From the NCBI RefSeq assembly GCF_002939785.1, contig NZ_MDEC01000008.1:89274-153273 (forward strand): a stretch of 64,000 nucleotides of DNA. The letters are read 5' to 3'. The position numbers and the translations under genes are program-made. The notes beneath the pieces were generated by a model. The model saw nothing but the letters and a program-made list of their open reading frames with translations, was not told where the DNA came from and ran no database searches. Numbering within the stretch: position 1 is the stretch's first letter; each line of letters begins with the position of its first letter. Source of the stretch: Xanthomonas codiaei. Lineage in GTDB: Bacteria > Pseudomonadota > Gammaproteobacteria > Xanthomonadales > Xanthomonadaceae. Of this stretch, positions 25,404 through 35,478 are shown piece after piece.

Positions 25404-28307
25404 ATGCAAACCACCATCCGTTCCGCCGGCCCCGCGCCTGCCAATCGACGTACACCGCTTGCCCATTGCCTGGCGTTGTCGCTGGCCCTGCTGGCCAATG
25501 CCGCGCACGCGCAGGAAGTACGCAAGGCCGCCGATGGCGTCACCGTGGTGCCCAGCACCAAGGGCGCCGCACCGGTGCGGCTGCAGGTGGTCGATGCCGG
25601 CATCATTCGCGTCAGCGCCGATCCGGATGGCGACTTCGCGCGCAGCCCCAGCCTGATGCGCGTGCCGGTGCAGGGCGACACCGCGTTCCAGCTGGCCGAG
25701 CAGGGCGACAGCGTGCAGCTGAAGACCGGCAAGGTCACCGCCACCGTGTCCACCGTCGATGGCCATGTCAGCTTCGCCGATGCCAACGGCAAGCCGGTGC
25801 TGGCGGAAGTGGCGGGCGGGCGCAGCTTTGCGCCGCTCAAGGTCGAAGGCAAGCAGTATCTGAGCGTGCGCCAGCGCTTCCAGTCGCCCGACGACGAAGC
25901 CTTGTACGGCTTCGGCCAGCACCAGCAGGGCTGGATGAACCAGAAGGGCCGCAACGTCGAACTGCAGCAGAACAACATCGACATGGCGGTGCCTTACCTG
26001 GTGTCCAGCCGCAATTACGGCCTGCTGTGGGACAACAACTCGATCAGCCGTCTGGGCGACCCACGCGGCCTGCAGCCGCTGCCCAAGACGCTCAAGCTGT
26101 ACGACGCCAAGGGCAAGGCCGGTGCGCTGACCGCACGCTATGCCATCAACGGCAAGCAGGTGCTCGAGCGTCGCGAGAAGGAGGTGAACTACCAGTACCT
26201 TAGCGACCTGACCAAGTTCCCCAAGAAGGCGATCACCAAGGACAAGGACAGCCGCATGCAGGTCAGCTGGGAGGGCGAGATCGAAGCGCTCACCGGTGGC
26301 GAGCACAGCTTCTCGCTGTACTCGAGCGAGTACGCCAAGCTGTACGTGGACGGCAAGCTGGTGATCGATCGTTGGCGCCAGAACTGGAACCCGTGGAATC
26401 ATGAGTTCACCCTCGATCTGCAGCCGGGCCAGCGCCACACCGTCAAGATCGAATGGGACCTTATCGATCCCAGCTACATCGCGCTGCTGCACCGCGATCC
26501 GCTGCCGGCCGCCGAAGCGAAAGACCTGTCGCTGTGGTCCGAAGCCGGCCAGATGATCGACTATTACTTCGTCTCCGCCGATTCCTACGACCAGGCCGTG
26601 GCCGGCTACCGCGAGCTCACCGGCAAGTCGGTGATGCTGCCCAAGTGGGCCTACGGCTTCTGGCAGAGCCGCGAGCGCTACAAGAGCCAGGACGAGCTGG
26701 TGGGCGCGGTGGCCGAATACCGCAAGCGCAAGCTGTCGCTGGACAACATCGTGCTCGACTGGTCGTACTGGCCGGAAAACGCCTGGGGCTCGCACGATTT
26801 CGATCCGCAGCACTTCCCGGATCCGGACGGCATGGTCAAGGCCGTGCACGACATGCACGCGCAGATCATGATCTCGATCTGGCCCAAGTTCTATCCCACC
26901 ACCGCCAACTACAAGGAACTGGATGCCGCCGGTTTCATGTTCAAGCGCAATGTGGAAGTGGGCGAACTGGACTGGATCGGCAAGGGTTACAAGAACTCGT
27001 TCTACGACCCGTACTCGGAGAAGGCGCAGGCCATCTTCTGGCGCCAGGTCAACGAAAAGCTCAACAGCAAGGGCTTCGATGCCTGGTGGATGGACGCCGA
27101 CGAACCGGACGTGCATTCCAACCTGGACATCGGCGAGCGCAAGGCGCGCACCACGCCCAACGCGCTGGGCACGTCCACCGAGTACTTCAATTCGTACCCG
27201 CTGCCGCACACCCACGGCGTGTACGTGGGCGACCGCGCGGCCGACGACAAGCGCGTGTTCATCCTGTCCCGCAAGGGCTACGCCGGTACCCAGCGCAATG
27301 CGGTGGCGGTGTGGAGCGGCGACATCGTGTCGCGTTGGGACGATATGCGCGACCAGATTTCCGCGGGCGTCAACATGGCGCTGTCGGGCCTGCCCAACTG
27401 GACCTTCGACATCGGCGGTTTCGCGGTGGAGAAGCGCTACGAGAACCAGGATCCTGCGCACCTGCCCGAATGGCGCGAGCTCAATACGCGCTGGTTCCAG
27501 TTCGGTGCGTTCGTGCCGATCTTCCGCTCGCATGGCCAGTTCCCGTACCGCGAAATCTGGAACATCGCCCCGGAAGGCACGCCGTTCTACGAGAGCATGG
27601 CCTACTACAACCGCCTGCGTTACGCCTTGCTGCCGTACATCTATAGCCTGGCCGGCGATACCTATCAGCGCGATGGCGTGATCATGCGCGGCATGATGAT
27701 GGACTTCCCGGATGACGCGAAGGTGCGCGACATAAACGACCAGTACCTGTTCGGACCGGCGTTCCTGGTTGCACCGGTGACCCGCTTCGGCGCCACCTCG
27801 CGCCAGGTGTACCTGCCGGCCGGCACCAGCTGGCTGGATTTCGCTACCGGCAAGCGCTACGAAGGCGGCCAGAGCATCGAAGCGGCCGCGCCGATCGAAC
27901 GCATGCCGCTGTTCGTGCGTGCCGGCTCCATCGTGCCGACCGGCCCGGTGCAGGAATACGTGGACCAGACGCCGGATGCAGCGCTCACCGTGGTGGTCTA
28001 CACCGGTGCCGATGGTGCGTTCTCGCTGTACGAGGATGACGGCAAGGGCTATGGCTACGAGAAGGGCGATTTCAGCCGCATCCCGCTGGTCTGGAACCAG
28101 GCCAAGGGCGAGCTGAGCATCGGCAAGCGCGAGGGCAGCTGGACCGGCATGCAGGCCAAGCGCACCATCAACGTGCGTTTCGTCGATGGTCCACGCAGCG
28201 ATGCCGGTGCGCTGGAGCCCAAGTCCGATACCAGCATCCAGTACGACGGCAAGCCGGTCAGCGTGTTGCAGCGCAAGATTGCGTCCGGCAAAGCGCGTCG
28301 TCGATGA
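25404..28307 (+). CDS. GH31 alpha-xylosidase with PA14 insert
   Basis: A 967-residue exported alpha-xylosidase acting on the non-reducing xylose of xyloglucan oligosaccharides. A signal peptide ends at AHA (about residue 35). The N-terminal GH31 beta domain is interrupted by a PA14 domain (about residues 250-360, with SLYSSEYAKLYVDGKLVIDRW). The catalytic barrel carries nucleophile Asp564 in WWMDADEPD and the likely acid/base Asp640 in WSGDIVSRWD. The same architecture is known in the Cellvibrio xyloglucan xylosidase, where PA14 helps to bind longer oligosaccharides. ATG 25404 follows AAAGGGAG. Confidence 0.94.
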   Translation: MQTTIRSAGPAPANRRTPLAHCLALSLALLANAAHAQEVRKAADGVTVVPSTKGAAPVRLQVVDAGIIRVSADPDGDFARSPSLMRVPVQGDTAFQLAEQGDSVQLKTGKVTATVSTVDGHVSFADANGKPVLAEVAGGRSFAPLKVEGKQYLSVRQRFQSPDDEALYGFGQHQQGWMNQKGRNVELQQNNIDMAVPYLVSSRNYGLLWDNNSISRLGDPRGLQPLPKTLKLYDAKGKAGALTARYAINGKQVLERREKEVNYQYLSDLTKFPKKAITKDKDSRMQVSWEGEIEALTGGEHSFSLYSSEYAKLYVDGKLVIDRWRQNWNPWNHEFTLDLQPGQRHTVKIEWDLIDPSYIALLHRDPLPAAEAKDLSLWSEAGQMIDYYFVSADSYDQAVAGYRELTGKSVMLPKWAYGFWQSRERYKSQDELVGAVAEYRKRKLSLDNIVLDWSYWPENAWGSHDFDPQHFPDPDGMVKAVHDMHAQIMISIWPKFYPTTANYKELDAAGFMFKRNVEVGELDWIGKGYKNSFYDPYSEKAQAIFWRQVNEKLNSKGFDAWWMDADEPDVHSNLDIGERKARTTPNALGTSTEYFNSYPLPHTHGVYVGDRAADDKRVFILSRKGYAGTQRNAVAVWSGDIVSRWDDMRDQISAGVNMALSGLPNWTFDIGGFAVEKRYENQDPAHLPEWRELNTRWFQFGAFVPIFRSHGQFPYREIWNIAPEGTPFYESMAYYNRLRYALLPYIYSLAGDTYQRDGVIMRGMMMDFPDDAKVRDINDQYLFGPAFLVAPVTRFGATSRQVYLPAGTSWLDFATGKRYEGGQSIEAAAPIERMPLFVRAGSIVPTGPVQEYVDQTPDAALTVVVYTGADGAFSLYEDDGKGYGYEKGDFSRIPLVWNQAKGELSIGKREGSWTGMQAKRTINVRFVDGPRSDAGALEPKSDTSIQYDGKPVSVLQRKIASGKARRR

Positions 28308-28392
28308 TCGCAGGCTGTCTTCAGTCGATGAGCGAGCAGATGCCGGAACGCCGCAAGGCAGTCGCGGGCGGGTCCGGTGAGGCAGCACGGCG

Positions 28393-30771
28393 GTGGCCGT
28401 GCTGACCCGGCGCGAACTGTGCAAGGCCAGCGGGGCCGCGCTTGCGGTCCTGGGTGCCGCACCGGTGGCCGCAGAGGCCGCACGCTCCGGCAGCGACGCG
28501 GGGTTGCCGGCCGTGGCGCCGGCAGACGCCCTGCAGCTGTGGTATCGCGAACCGGCCAACGAATGGGTGCAGGCCCTGCCGGTCGGCAATGGCCGGCTCG
28601 GCGCGATGGTGTGGGGCGGTATTGCCCACGAGCGCCTGCAACTCAACGAAGACACGCTCTACGCGGGCGGGCCCTACGATTCCACCAGCCCGGAGGGTCT
28701 GGCCGCGTTGCCGCAGGTGCGTGCGCTGATCTTCGCCGGCCGCTATGCGCAGGCCGAGCAACTGGCCGACGCCAAGCTGTTGTCGCGCCCGCTCAAGCAA
28801 ATGCCTTACCAGCCGTTGGGCGATCTGTTGCTGGATTTCGATCGTGCCGATGGCATCAGCGACTACCGCCGCCAGCTGGATCTGGACACGGCGGTGGCCA
28901 CCACCACGTTCCGCTCCGGTGGTGCGCTGCATCGGCGCGAAGTGTTCGTCTCCGCGCCGGCGCAATGCATCGTGGTGCGTCTGTCCTGCGATCGGCCGGG
29001 CGGCATTTCGTTGCGGGTCGGCATCGACAGCCCGCAGGGCGGCGAGGTCACGGTGGAGCAGGGCGGCCTGCTGTTCAGTGGTCGCAACGGTGGCTTTGCC
29101 GGTATCGACGGCAAGCTGCGTTTTGCCCTGCGCGTAGTGCCGAAGGTCACCGGTGGCACCGTCACCCATGTGCGCGACCAGCTACGTTTCGACGCTGCCG
29201 ATGAAGTGGTGTTGCTGCTGACGGCCGCAACCAGTTTCCAACGGTTCGATGCGGTGGATGGCGATCCGCTGGCGTTGACCGCAGCAAGCCTGCAGAAGGC
29301 CGCTAACTCCGATTACCCCGCATTGCTGCGCGCCCACCTGGCCGATCACCGTCGCCTGTTCCGGCGCGTGGCGATCGACCTGGGTACCAGCGAGGCCGCA
29401 CGCCTGCCCACCGACGAACGCGTGCAGCGGTTCGCCACCGGCAACGATCCGGCCCTGGCGGCGCTGTACCACCAGTACGGCCGTTACCTGCTGATCTGCA
29501 GCTCGCGGCCCGGCACCCAGCCGGCCAACCTGCAGGGCATCTGGAACGACCTGATGCAGCCGCCGTGGGAAAGCAAGTACACCATCAACGTCAACACCGA
29601 GATGAACTACTGGCCCAGCGAGTCCAACGCACTGCACGAGTGCGTGGAGCCGCTGGAATCCATGCTGTTCGACCTGGCCCAGACCGGCGCGCACACCGCG
29701 CGCAAGTTGTACGACGCGCCGGGCTGGGTGGTGCACAACAATACCGATCTGTGGCGCCAGGCCGGGCCGATCGACGGTGCCAAGTGGAGCCTGTGGCCGA
29801 TGGGCGGGGTCTGGCTGCTGCAGCAGCTGTGGGACCGCTGGGACTATGGCCGCGACCGGGCGTACCTGAGCAGGATCTACCCGCTGTTCAAGGGCGCAGC
29901 CGAGTTCTTCGTTGCTACCCTGGTGCGCGACCCGCAAACCGGCGCGATGGTCACCAATCCATCGATGTCGCCGGAAAACCAGCACCCGTTCGGCGCGGCC
30001 GTGTGCGCAGGTCCCACCATGGACGCGCAGCTGTTGCGCGACCTGTTTGCGCAATGCATCGCCATGGGCAAGCTGCTGGGCGTGGATGACGAACTGGCAC
30101 AGCAGTTGGCACGCCTGCGCGAGCAATTGCCGCCCAACCGCATCGGCAAGGCCGGGCAGTTGCAGGAGTGGCAGCAGGATTGGGATATGGACGCGCCGGA
30201 GATCCATCACCGCCACGTCTCGCATCTGTACGCGCTGCATCCTTCCAGCCAGATCAATCTGCGCGATACGCCCGAGCTCGCCGCTGCCGCACGGCGTTCG
30301 CTGGAAATCCGTGGCGACAATGCCACTGGCTGGGGCATCGGCTGGCGCTTGAATCTGTGGGCACGGTTGGCCGACGGCGAGCATGCGTATCGCATCCTGC
30401 AATTGCTGATCTCGCCCGAGCGCACCTATCCGAACCTGTTCGACGCACACCCGCCATTCCAGATCGACGGCAACTTCGGCGGCACCGCCGGTATCACCGA
30501 GATGCTGCTGCAAAGCTGGGGCGGCAGCGTGTTTCTGTTGCCGGCCCTGCCCAGCGCTTGGCCGCGCGGCAGCGTGCGTGGCCTGCGCGTGCGCGGCGGT
30601 GCCAGCATCGACCTGGAATGGGATGGCGGTCGCTTGCAGCAGGCACGCCTGCACAGCGATCGTGGCGGGCGCTATCAACTGTCCTACGCAGGGCAGACCC
30701 TGGACCTGGAACTGGGCGCGGGCCGCACCCAGCAGGTGGGACTCAACAACAACCGATTGGTGAAGCAATGA
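28393..30771 (+). CDS. GH95 alpha-1,2-L-fucosidase
   Basis: A 792-residue GH95 enzyme that would remove terminal fucose from fucosylated xyloglucan. It shows the family pattern [34 protein letters not shown] at residues about 57-95, the (alpha/alpha)6 barrel with [29 protein letters not shown], and [17 protein letters not shown] near the end. Translation appears to start at GTG 28393, because a stop lies 15 bases upstream in frame. The N-terminus ([14 protein letters not shown]) looks like a twin-arginine signal, so the enzyme may be exported folded, unlike its Sec-type neighbours. Its stop overlaps the xylB start. Confidence 0.93.
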   Translation: MAVLTRRELCKASGAALAVLGAAPVAAEAARSGSDAGLPAVAPADALQLWYREPANEWVQALPVGNGRLGAMVWGGIAHERLQLNEDTLYAGGPYDSTSPEGLAALPQVRALIFAGRYAQAEQLADAKLLSRPLKQMPYQPLGDLLLDFDRADGISDYRRQLDLDTAVATTTFRSGGALHRREVFVSAPAQCIVVRLSCDRPGGISLRVGIDSPQGGEVTVEQGGLLFSGRNGGFAGIDGKLRFALRVVPKVTGGTVTHVRDQLRFDAADEVVLLLTAATSFQRFDAVDGDPLALTAASLQKAANSDYPALLRAHLADHRRLFRRVAIDLGTSEAARLPTDERVQRFATGNDPALAALYHQYGRYLLICSSRPGTQPANLQGIWNDLMQPPWESKYTINVNTEMNYWPSESNALHECVEPLESMLFDLAQTGAHTARKLYDAPGWVVHNNTDLWRQAGPIDGAKWSLWPMGGVWLLQQLWDRWDYGRDRAYLSRIYPLFKGAAEFFVATLVRDPQTGAMVTNPSMSPENQHPFGAAVCAGPTMDAQLLRDLFAQCIAMGKLLGVDDELAQQLARLREQLPPNRIGKAGQLQEWQQDWDMDAPEIHHRHVSHLYALHPSSQINLRDTPELAAAARRSLEIRGDNATGWGIGWRLNLWARLADGEHAYRILQLLISPERTYPNLFDAHPPFQIDGNFGGTAGITEMLLQSWGGSVFLLPALPSAWPRGSVRGLRVRGGASIDLEWDGGRLQQARLHSDRGGRYQLSYAGQTLDLELGAGRTQQVGLNNNRLVKQ

Positions 30772-32261
30772 GCTTGTACGTAGGACTGGACGTGGGCACG
30801 CAGAGCGTCAAGCTGGTGGCCTACGATCCGCAGGACCGCGCCGTGGTCGCCACCATCGCAGCGCCGATGGAGCTGATCAGCCGCGACGATGGCACCCGCG
30901 AGCAGCAGGCGCAGTGGTGGATCGACGGCATCGTGCATTGCTTCGCGCAGCTCGATGCCGGGCAGCGCGCGCAGGTGCGCGGCATTTCGGTGTCCGGCCA
31001 GCAGCACGGCTTCGTGCCGGTGGCTGCCGACGGCAGCGTTACCGCGCCGGTGAAGCTGTGGTGCGACACCAGCACTGCATTGGAATGCGAGGAGATCATG
31101 GACGCCGTGGGTGGCGCGGCAGGCAGCGTGGCGGCCGCAGGCAACCCGATCCTGGCCGGCTACACCTCATCCAAGCTGCCGTGGACGCGCAAGCATCGCC
31201 CCGATGCGTACGCGGCCATGACCACGGTGATGCTGCCGCACGACTACATCAATTTCTGGCTCACCGGCGAGCGCTTTGCCGAAGTCGGCGATGCCTCCGG
31301 CACCGGCTGGCTGGATGTGCGCACGCGCCAGTGGTCCGAGCGCATGCTCGGTGCGGTGGATGCGCAGCGCGATCTGCGTACCGCACTGCCGCCGCTGGTG
31401 GACACCGGCGCGGTCTATGCCTTGTCCGACGCGGCGGCCGAGGCGCTGAACCTGCCGGCCGGCGTGCGCGTGACCACCGGCGGTGGCGACAACATGATGG
31501 CCGCCATCGGTACCGGCAACGTGGTGCCGGGCCGCCTCACCATGAGCCTGGGCACCAGCGGCACCTTGTTCGCCTACGCCGATCACCCGGTGGTGGACGA
31601 CGAGGCGCGCTGGGCCGCGTTCTGCTCGTCCAGCGGCGGCTGGCTGCCGCTGATCTGCACCATGAACTGCACTGTCGCCACCGAAGCGGTGATGCGCATG
31701 TTCTCCATCACCCGCGAGCAGACCGAAGCGATGATCGCCGACACCGCGCCGGGCGCCGACGGGCTGGTGTTGCTGCCATTCTTCAACGGCGAGCGCACGC
31801 CCAATTTGCCCGATGCGCGCGGCTGCCTGTTCGGCATGGATCTGCACAACACCACCGCTGCGCATTTCTATCGCGCCGCGATGGAAGGGGCGACCTACAG
31901 CCTGCGCAATGGCTTCGATGCCTTCGTCGCTGCCGGCCTGCAGTTCGATACCATCCTGCTCACCGGCGGCGGCAGCAAGAGCGCGCAGTGGCGGCAGATG
32001 GTCGCCGACGTGTTCAACCTGCCGGTCGTGGTGCCGACCCAGCCCGAGGGCGCCGCCTTTGGTGCCGCCTTGCAGGCGCTATGGGCCTGCGACCGCGACG
32101 ACGGTGGCACCGATGCGTTGTCGGATGTGGTGCTGGAGCACCTGCAGGTGGACGCCGCGCTGGCCGCCCAGCCGGATCCGCAGCGCGTGGCCCGCTACCA
32201 GCAGCATTACCAGACCTTCCTCAAGCACCTGCACGTTGTCAGCCCGCTCTACGCTGACTGA
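30768..32261 (+). CDS. xylB: Xylulokinase
   Basis: A 497-residue FGGY-family kinase that phosphorylates D-xylulose to xylulose 5-phosphate in the cytoplasm. It has the N-terminal phosphate-1 motif [13 protein letters not shown], the substrate-binding SGQQHGFV, the adenosine region [13 protein letters not shown] and the C-terminal FGGY motif [18 protein letters not shown]. The ATG overlaps the GH95 stop (ATGA), tying sugar use to the hydrolase genes. xylA follows after 33 bases. Confidence 0.95.
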   Translation: MSLYVGLDVGTQSVKLVAYDPQDRAVVATIAAPMELISRDDGTREQQAQWWIDGIVHCFAQLDAGQRAQVRGISVSGQQHGFVPVAADGSVTAPVKLWCDTSTALECEEIMDAVGGAAGSVAAAGNPILAGYTSSKLPWTRKHRPDAYAAMTTVMLPHDYINFWLTGERFAEVGDASGTGWLDVRTRQWSERMLGAVDAQRDLRTALPPLVDTGAVYALSDAAAEALNLPAGVRVTTGGGDNMMAAIGTGNVVPGRLTMSLGTSGTLFAYADHPVVDDEARWAAFCSSSGGWLPLICTMNCTVATEAVMRMFSITREQTEAMIADTAPGADGLVLLPFFNGERTPNLPDARGCLFGMDLHNTTAAHFYRAAMEGATYSLRNGFDAFVAAGLQFDTILLTGGGSKSAQWRQMVADVFNLPVVVPTQPEGAAFGAALQALWACDRDDGGTDALSDVVLEHLQVDAALAAQPDPQRVARYQQHYQTFLKHLHVVSPLYAD

Positions 32262-32294
32262 TTCACTCCCCCAGAACCAAGGACATCACACCCC

Positions 32295-33632
32295 ATGAGC
32301 AACACCGTCTACATCGGCGCCAAGGAATACTTTCCCGGCATCGGCAAGATCGGCTTCGAAGGCCGCGATTCGGACAACCCGCTGGCGTTCAAGGTCTACG
32401 ACGCCAACAAGACCATCGGCGACAAGACCATGGCCGAGCACCTGCGCTTTGCGGTGGCCTACTGGCACAGCTTCTGCGGCAATGGCGCCGACCCGTTCGG
32501 CCCGGGCACGCGTGCGTATCCGTGGGATGTGGGCAATACCGCGCTGGCACGTGCCGAAGCCAAGTCCGATGCCGCCTTCGAGTTCTTCACCAAGCTCGGC
32601 GTGCCGTACTACTGCTTCCACGACGTGGACCTGGCGCCGGATGCCGATGACATCGGCGAGTACGAAAAGAACCTGACCCACATGGTGGGCATCGCCAAGC
32701 AGCGCCAGGCCGACACCGGCATCAAACTGCTGTGGGGCACCGCCAATCTGTTCTCGCATGCGCGCTACATGAATGGTGCATCGACCAACCCGGACTTCAA
32801 CGTGGTCGCGCGTGCGGCGGTGCAGGTCAAGGCCGCCATCGATGCCACCGTTGCATTGGGTGGCGAAAACTACGTGTTCTGGGGCGGCCGCGAAGGCTAT
32901 GCCTGCCTGCACAACACCCAGATGAAGCGCGAGCAGGACAACATGGCGCGCTTCCTCACCCTGGCACGCGATTACGGTCGCGCGATCGGCTTCAAGGGCA
33001 ACTTCCTGATCGAGCCCAAGCCCATGGAGCCGATGAAGCACCAGTACGACTTCGACAGCGCCACGGTGATCGGCTTTCTGCGTCAGCACGGCCTGGACCA
33101 GGACTTCAAGCTCAATATCGAAGCCAACCACGCCACGCTCTCGGGCCACAGCTTCGAGCACGACCTGCAGGTCGCCTCCGATGCCGGCCTGCTCGGCAGC
33201 ATCGATGCCAACCGCGGCAACCCGCAGAACGGCTGGGACACCGACCAGTTCCCGACCGACCTGTACGATACCGTCGGCGCGATGCTGGTGGTGCTGCGCC
33301 AGGGCGGGCTGGCACCGGGCGGGCTGAATTTCGATGCCAAGGTGCGCCGCGAATCGTCCGACCCGCAGGACCTGTTCCTGGCGCATATCGGCGGCATGGA
33401 CGCGTTCGCACGCGGGCTGGAAGTGGCCAATGCGCTGCTGACCTCCTCGCCGCTGGAAACCTGGCGCGCCGAGCGCTACGCCAGCTTCGACAGCGGTGCC
33501 GGTGCGGATTTTGCGGCGGGCAAGAGCACGCTGGCGGACCTGGCCAGCTACGCCGCCGGCCATGCGCCCACGCAGATCAGCGGCCGCCAGGAAGCCTACG
33601 AAAACCTGATCAATCAGTATCTGACGCGTTGA
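32295..33632 (+). CDS. xylA: Xylose isomerase
   Basis: A 445-residue metal-dependent isomerase that converts D-xylose to D-xylulose. Length and motifs fit group II enzymes: the catalytic His in [10 protein letters not shown] (about residue 110), VFWGGREGY near 195, the metal-binding Glu in [11 protein letters not shown] near 240, and [14 protein letters not shown]. It would act on xylose released by the GH31 enzyme. A clear gap of 85 bases separates it from the permease gene. Confidence 0.96.
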   Translation: MSNTVYIGAKEYFPGIGKIGFEGRDSDNPLAFKVYDANKTIGDKTMAEHLRFAVAYWHSFCGNGADPFGPGTRAYPWDVGNTALARAEAKSDAAFEFFTKLGVPYYCFHDVDLAPDADDIGEYEKNLTHMVGIAKQRQADTGIKLLWGTANLFSHARYMNGASTNPDFNVVARAAVQVKAAIDATVALGGENYVFWGGREGYACLHNTQMKREQDNMARFLTLARDYGRAIGFKGNFLIEPKPMEPMKHQYDFDSATVIGFLRQHGLDQDFKLNIEANHATLSGHSFEHDLQVASDAGLLGSIDANRGNPQNGWDTDQFPTDLYDTVGAMLVVLRQGGLAPGGLNFDAKVRRESSDPQDLFLAHIGGMDAFARGLEVANALLTSSPLETWRAERYASFDSGAGADFAAGKSTLADLASYAAGHAPTQISGRQEAYENLINQYLTR

Positions 33633-33717
33633 TGTCCCGTGGCTGGCGGCGCATTGCGTCGCCAGCCGATGGCGCCCACCCCCGTGGCCGCTCCCTTGCA
33701 TGTTCCCAGGTGAACCC

Positions 33718-35145
33718 ATGTCCAGTGTTTCCATTGACGGCGCCCCCGATGCCGGCGAGAACACCCGTTTCATCATCCTGATCAGCTGCGTGGCCACCAT
33801 CGGCGGCTTCCTGTTCGGCTTCGACAGCGGCGTGATCAATGGCACCGTCGATGGCCTGAAACAGACCTTCCACTCCACCGCCGCCGAGACCGGTTTCGAG
33901 GTCGCCTCGATGCTGCTGGGCTGCGCCATCGGCGCCTTCTTTGCCGGCCGCCTGGCCGACCGCTGGGGCCGCCGTGCGGTCCTGATCATTTCCGCCGCGC
34001 TGTTCCTGCTCTCGGCCATTGGTGCCGGCGCCTCGCACAGCTCTGGCTTCTTCATCTTCGCCCGCGTCATGGGCGGCTTCGCGGTGGGTGCGGCCAGCGT
34101 CATCTCGCCGGCCTACATCGCCGAGGTCGCTTCGGCGCGCTATCGCGGTCGGTTGGCCACCATGCAGCAGATCGCCATCATCAGCGGGCTGTTCTGCGCG
34201 TTCCTGAGCAATTACCTGCTGGCCAACGCCGCCGGTGCCTCCACCGAGCCGCTGTGGGCGGGGCAGGCCGCCTGGCGCTGGATGTTCTGGATGCAGGCAG
34301 TTCCCTCGGTCCTGTTCCTGGTGTTGCTGCTGGTCATCCCTGAGAGCCCGCGTTTTCTGGTGGTCAAGGGCCGCCGCGAGCAGGCGCTGGTGGTGCTCAA
34401 GCGCCTGTACGGCAACGCGGCCGCGCAGACCAAGCTGAGCGAGATTTCCGCCTCGATGTCGGCCGACCAGCACAAGCCCAAGTTCTCCGACCTGATCAAC
34501 AAGGCCACTGGCAAGATCCGCCCCATCGTCTGGATCGGTATCGGCCTGGCGGTGTTCCAGCAGCTGGTCGGCATCAACGTGGTGTTCTACTACGGCGCAG
34601 TGCTGTGGCAGGCGGTGGGCTTCTCCGAGCAGGACGCACTGCTGATCAACGTGCTCTCCGGCGGCCTGAGCATCGGTGCCTGCCTGGTCACGGTGATGCT
34701 GGTGGACAAGATCGGCCGCAAGCCGCTGCTGTGGATCGGCTCGGCCGGCATGGCGGTATCGCTGGCACTGGTGACCTACGCGTTCGCCACCGCCTCGCTG
34801 GACCCCAACGGCAAGCTCGCCATGTCCGATTCCATGGGCATGCTGGCGCTGGTGGCGGCCAACGTCTACGTGGTGTTCTTCAACGCCTCCTGGGGCCCGG
34901 TGATGTGGGTCATGCTGGGCGAGATGTTCCCCAACCAGATCCGCGGCTCGGGCCTGGCCATCGCCGGCGCCGCGCAGTGGACCTCCAACTTCGCCATCAC
35001 CGTCAGCTTCCCGATCCTGCTCGGCAGCATCGGCCTGGCCGGCGCCTACGGCATCTACACCGTCGCCGCGTTCATCTCCGTGTTCTTCGTGCTCAAGTAC
35101 GTCTACGAAACCAAGGGCAAGGAATTGGAGCAGATGGAGGGTTGA
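33718..35145 (+). CDS. Sugar porter MFS transporter, probable D-xylose/proton symporter
   Basis: A 475-residue inner-membrane transporter with 12 predicted helices. Sugar-porter signatures are present: GGFLFGFDSGVINGT in helix 1, GRLADRWGRR in the 2-3 loop, PAYIAEVASARYRGRL after helix 4, PESPRFLVVKGR before the central loop, QQLVGINVVFYYG in helix 7 and DKIGRKPLL in the 8-9 loop. Its place after xylBA points to D-xylose import from the periplasm. ATG 33718 follows AGGTGA. A strong hairpin ends the locus. Confidence 0.9.
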   Translation: MSSVSIDGAPDAGENTRFIILISCVATIGGFLFGFDSGVINGTVDGLKQTFHSTAAETGFEVASMLLGCAIGAFFAGRLADRWGRRAVLIISAALFLLSAIGAGASHSSGFFIFARVMGGFAVGAASVISPAYIAEVASARYRGRLATMQQIAIISGLFCAFLSNYLLANAAGASTEPLWAGQAAWRWMFWMQAVPSVLFLVLLLVIPESPRFLVVKGRREQALVVLKRLYGNAAAQTKLSEISASMSADQHKPKFSDLINKATGKIRPIVWIGIGLAVFQQLVGINVVFYYGAVLWQAVGFSEQDALLINVLSGGLSIGACLVTVMLVDKIGRKPLLWIGSAGMAVSLALVTYAFATASLDPNGKLAMSDSMGMLALVAANVYVVFFNASWGPVMWVMLGEMFPNQIRGSGLAIAGAAQWTSNFAITVSFPILLGSIGLAGAYGIYTVAAFISVFFVLKYVYETKGKELEQMEG

Positions 35146-35180
35146 TTTCAGTGCGTTGTGCCGATATCGGCATGGGAAGC

Positions 35181-35213
35181 GAAGAAGGCCGCGCATTGCG
35201 CGGCCTTCTTCGT
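35181..35213 (+). terminator. Terminator at the end of the xyloglucan locus
   Basis: A perfect 14-bp stem (35181-35194 with 35198-35211) with a three-base loop, followed by GTTAATG. It is 35 bases past the permease stop. The T run is short but the stem is very stable. From here to 35478 no gene is seen; a TATACT box at 35417-35422 may be the promoter of the next gene. Confidence 0.75.
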
Positions 35214-35478
35214 TAATGATCCCGCATGAGGTCTTTCCAAAGTCCCGCATACCTGCATCGCTTCAGGCGCCTCGACTGCCTGCAGTGATGGCCTGCGCTG
35301 TGTCAGGCCGCTTGATTCCGCGTGGCCCAACGCACCAGCAAAGTGCAATGCACATCTTCAACGGCGATAACCGCCTGGAAGTGCACCGGCTCTTTTTGCA
35401 AATTGTGCGCCACCGCTATACTCCAGTAGGCAGTTTCCCTCCAAACTAGGGCGAATCGTGGGACCAAGGAGCGGTGGT

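Noticed and set aside
25389-28655. A 1088-codon open frame on the minus strand opposite GH31
   Set aside because: It lies antisense to a gene with clear catalytic motifs, and its sequence is a low-order mix rich in His, Gln, Val and Arg, typical of the shadow frame in GC-rich DNA.
13086-35145. Known xylan-regulator box (XylR type) upstream of the xylose genes
   Set aside because: I looked for the TGGTAGCGCTAACA-like palindrome and did not see it before xylB, xylA or the receptors.
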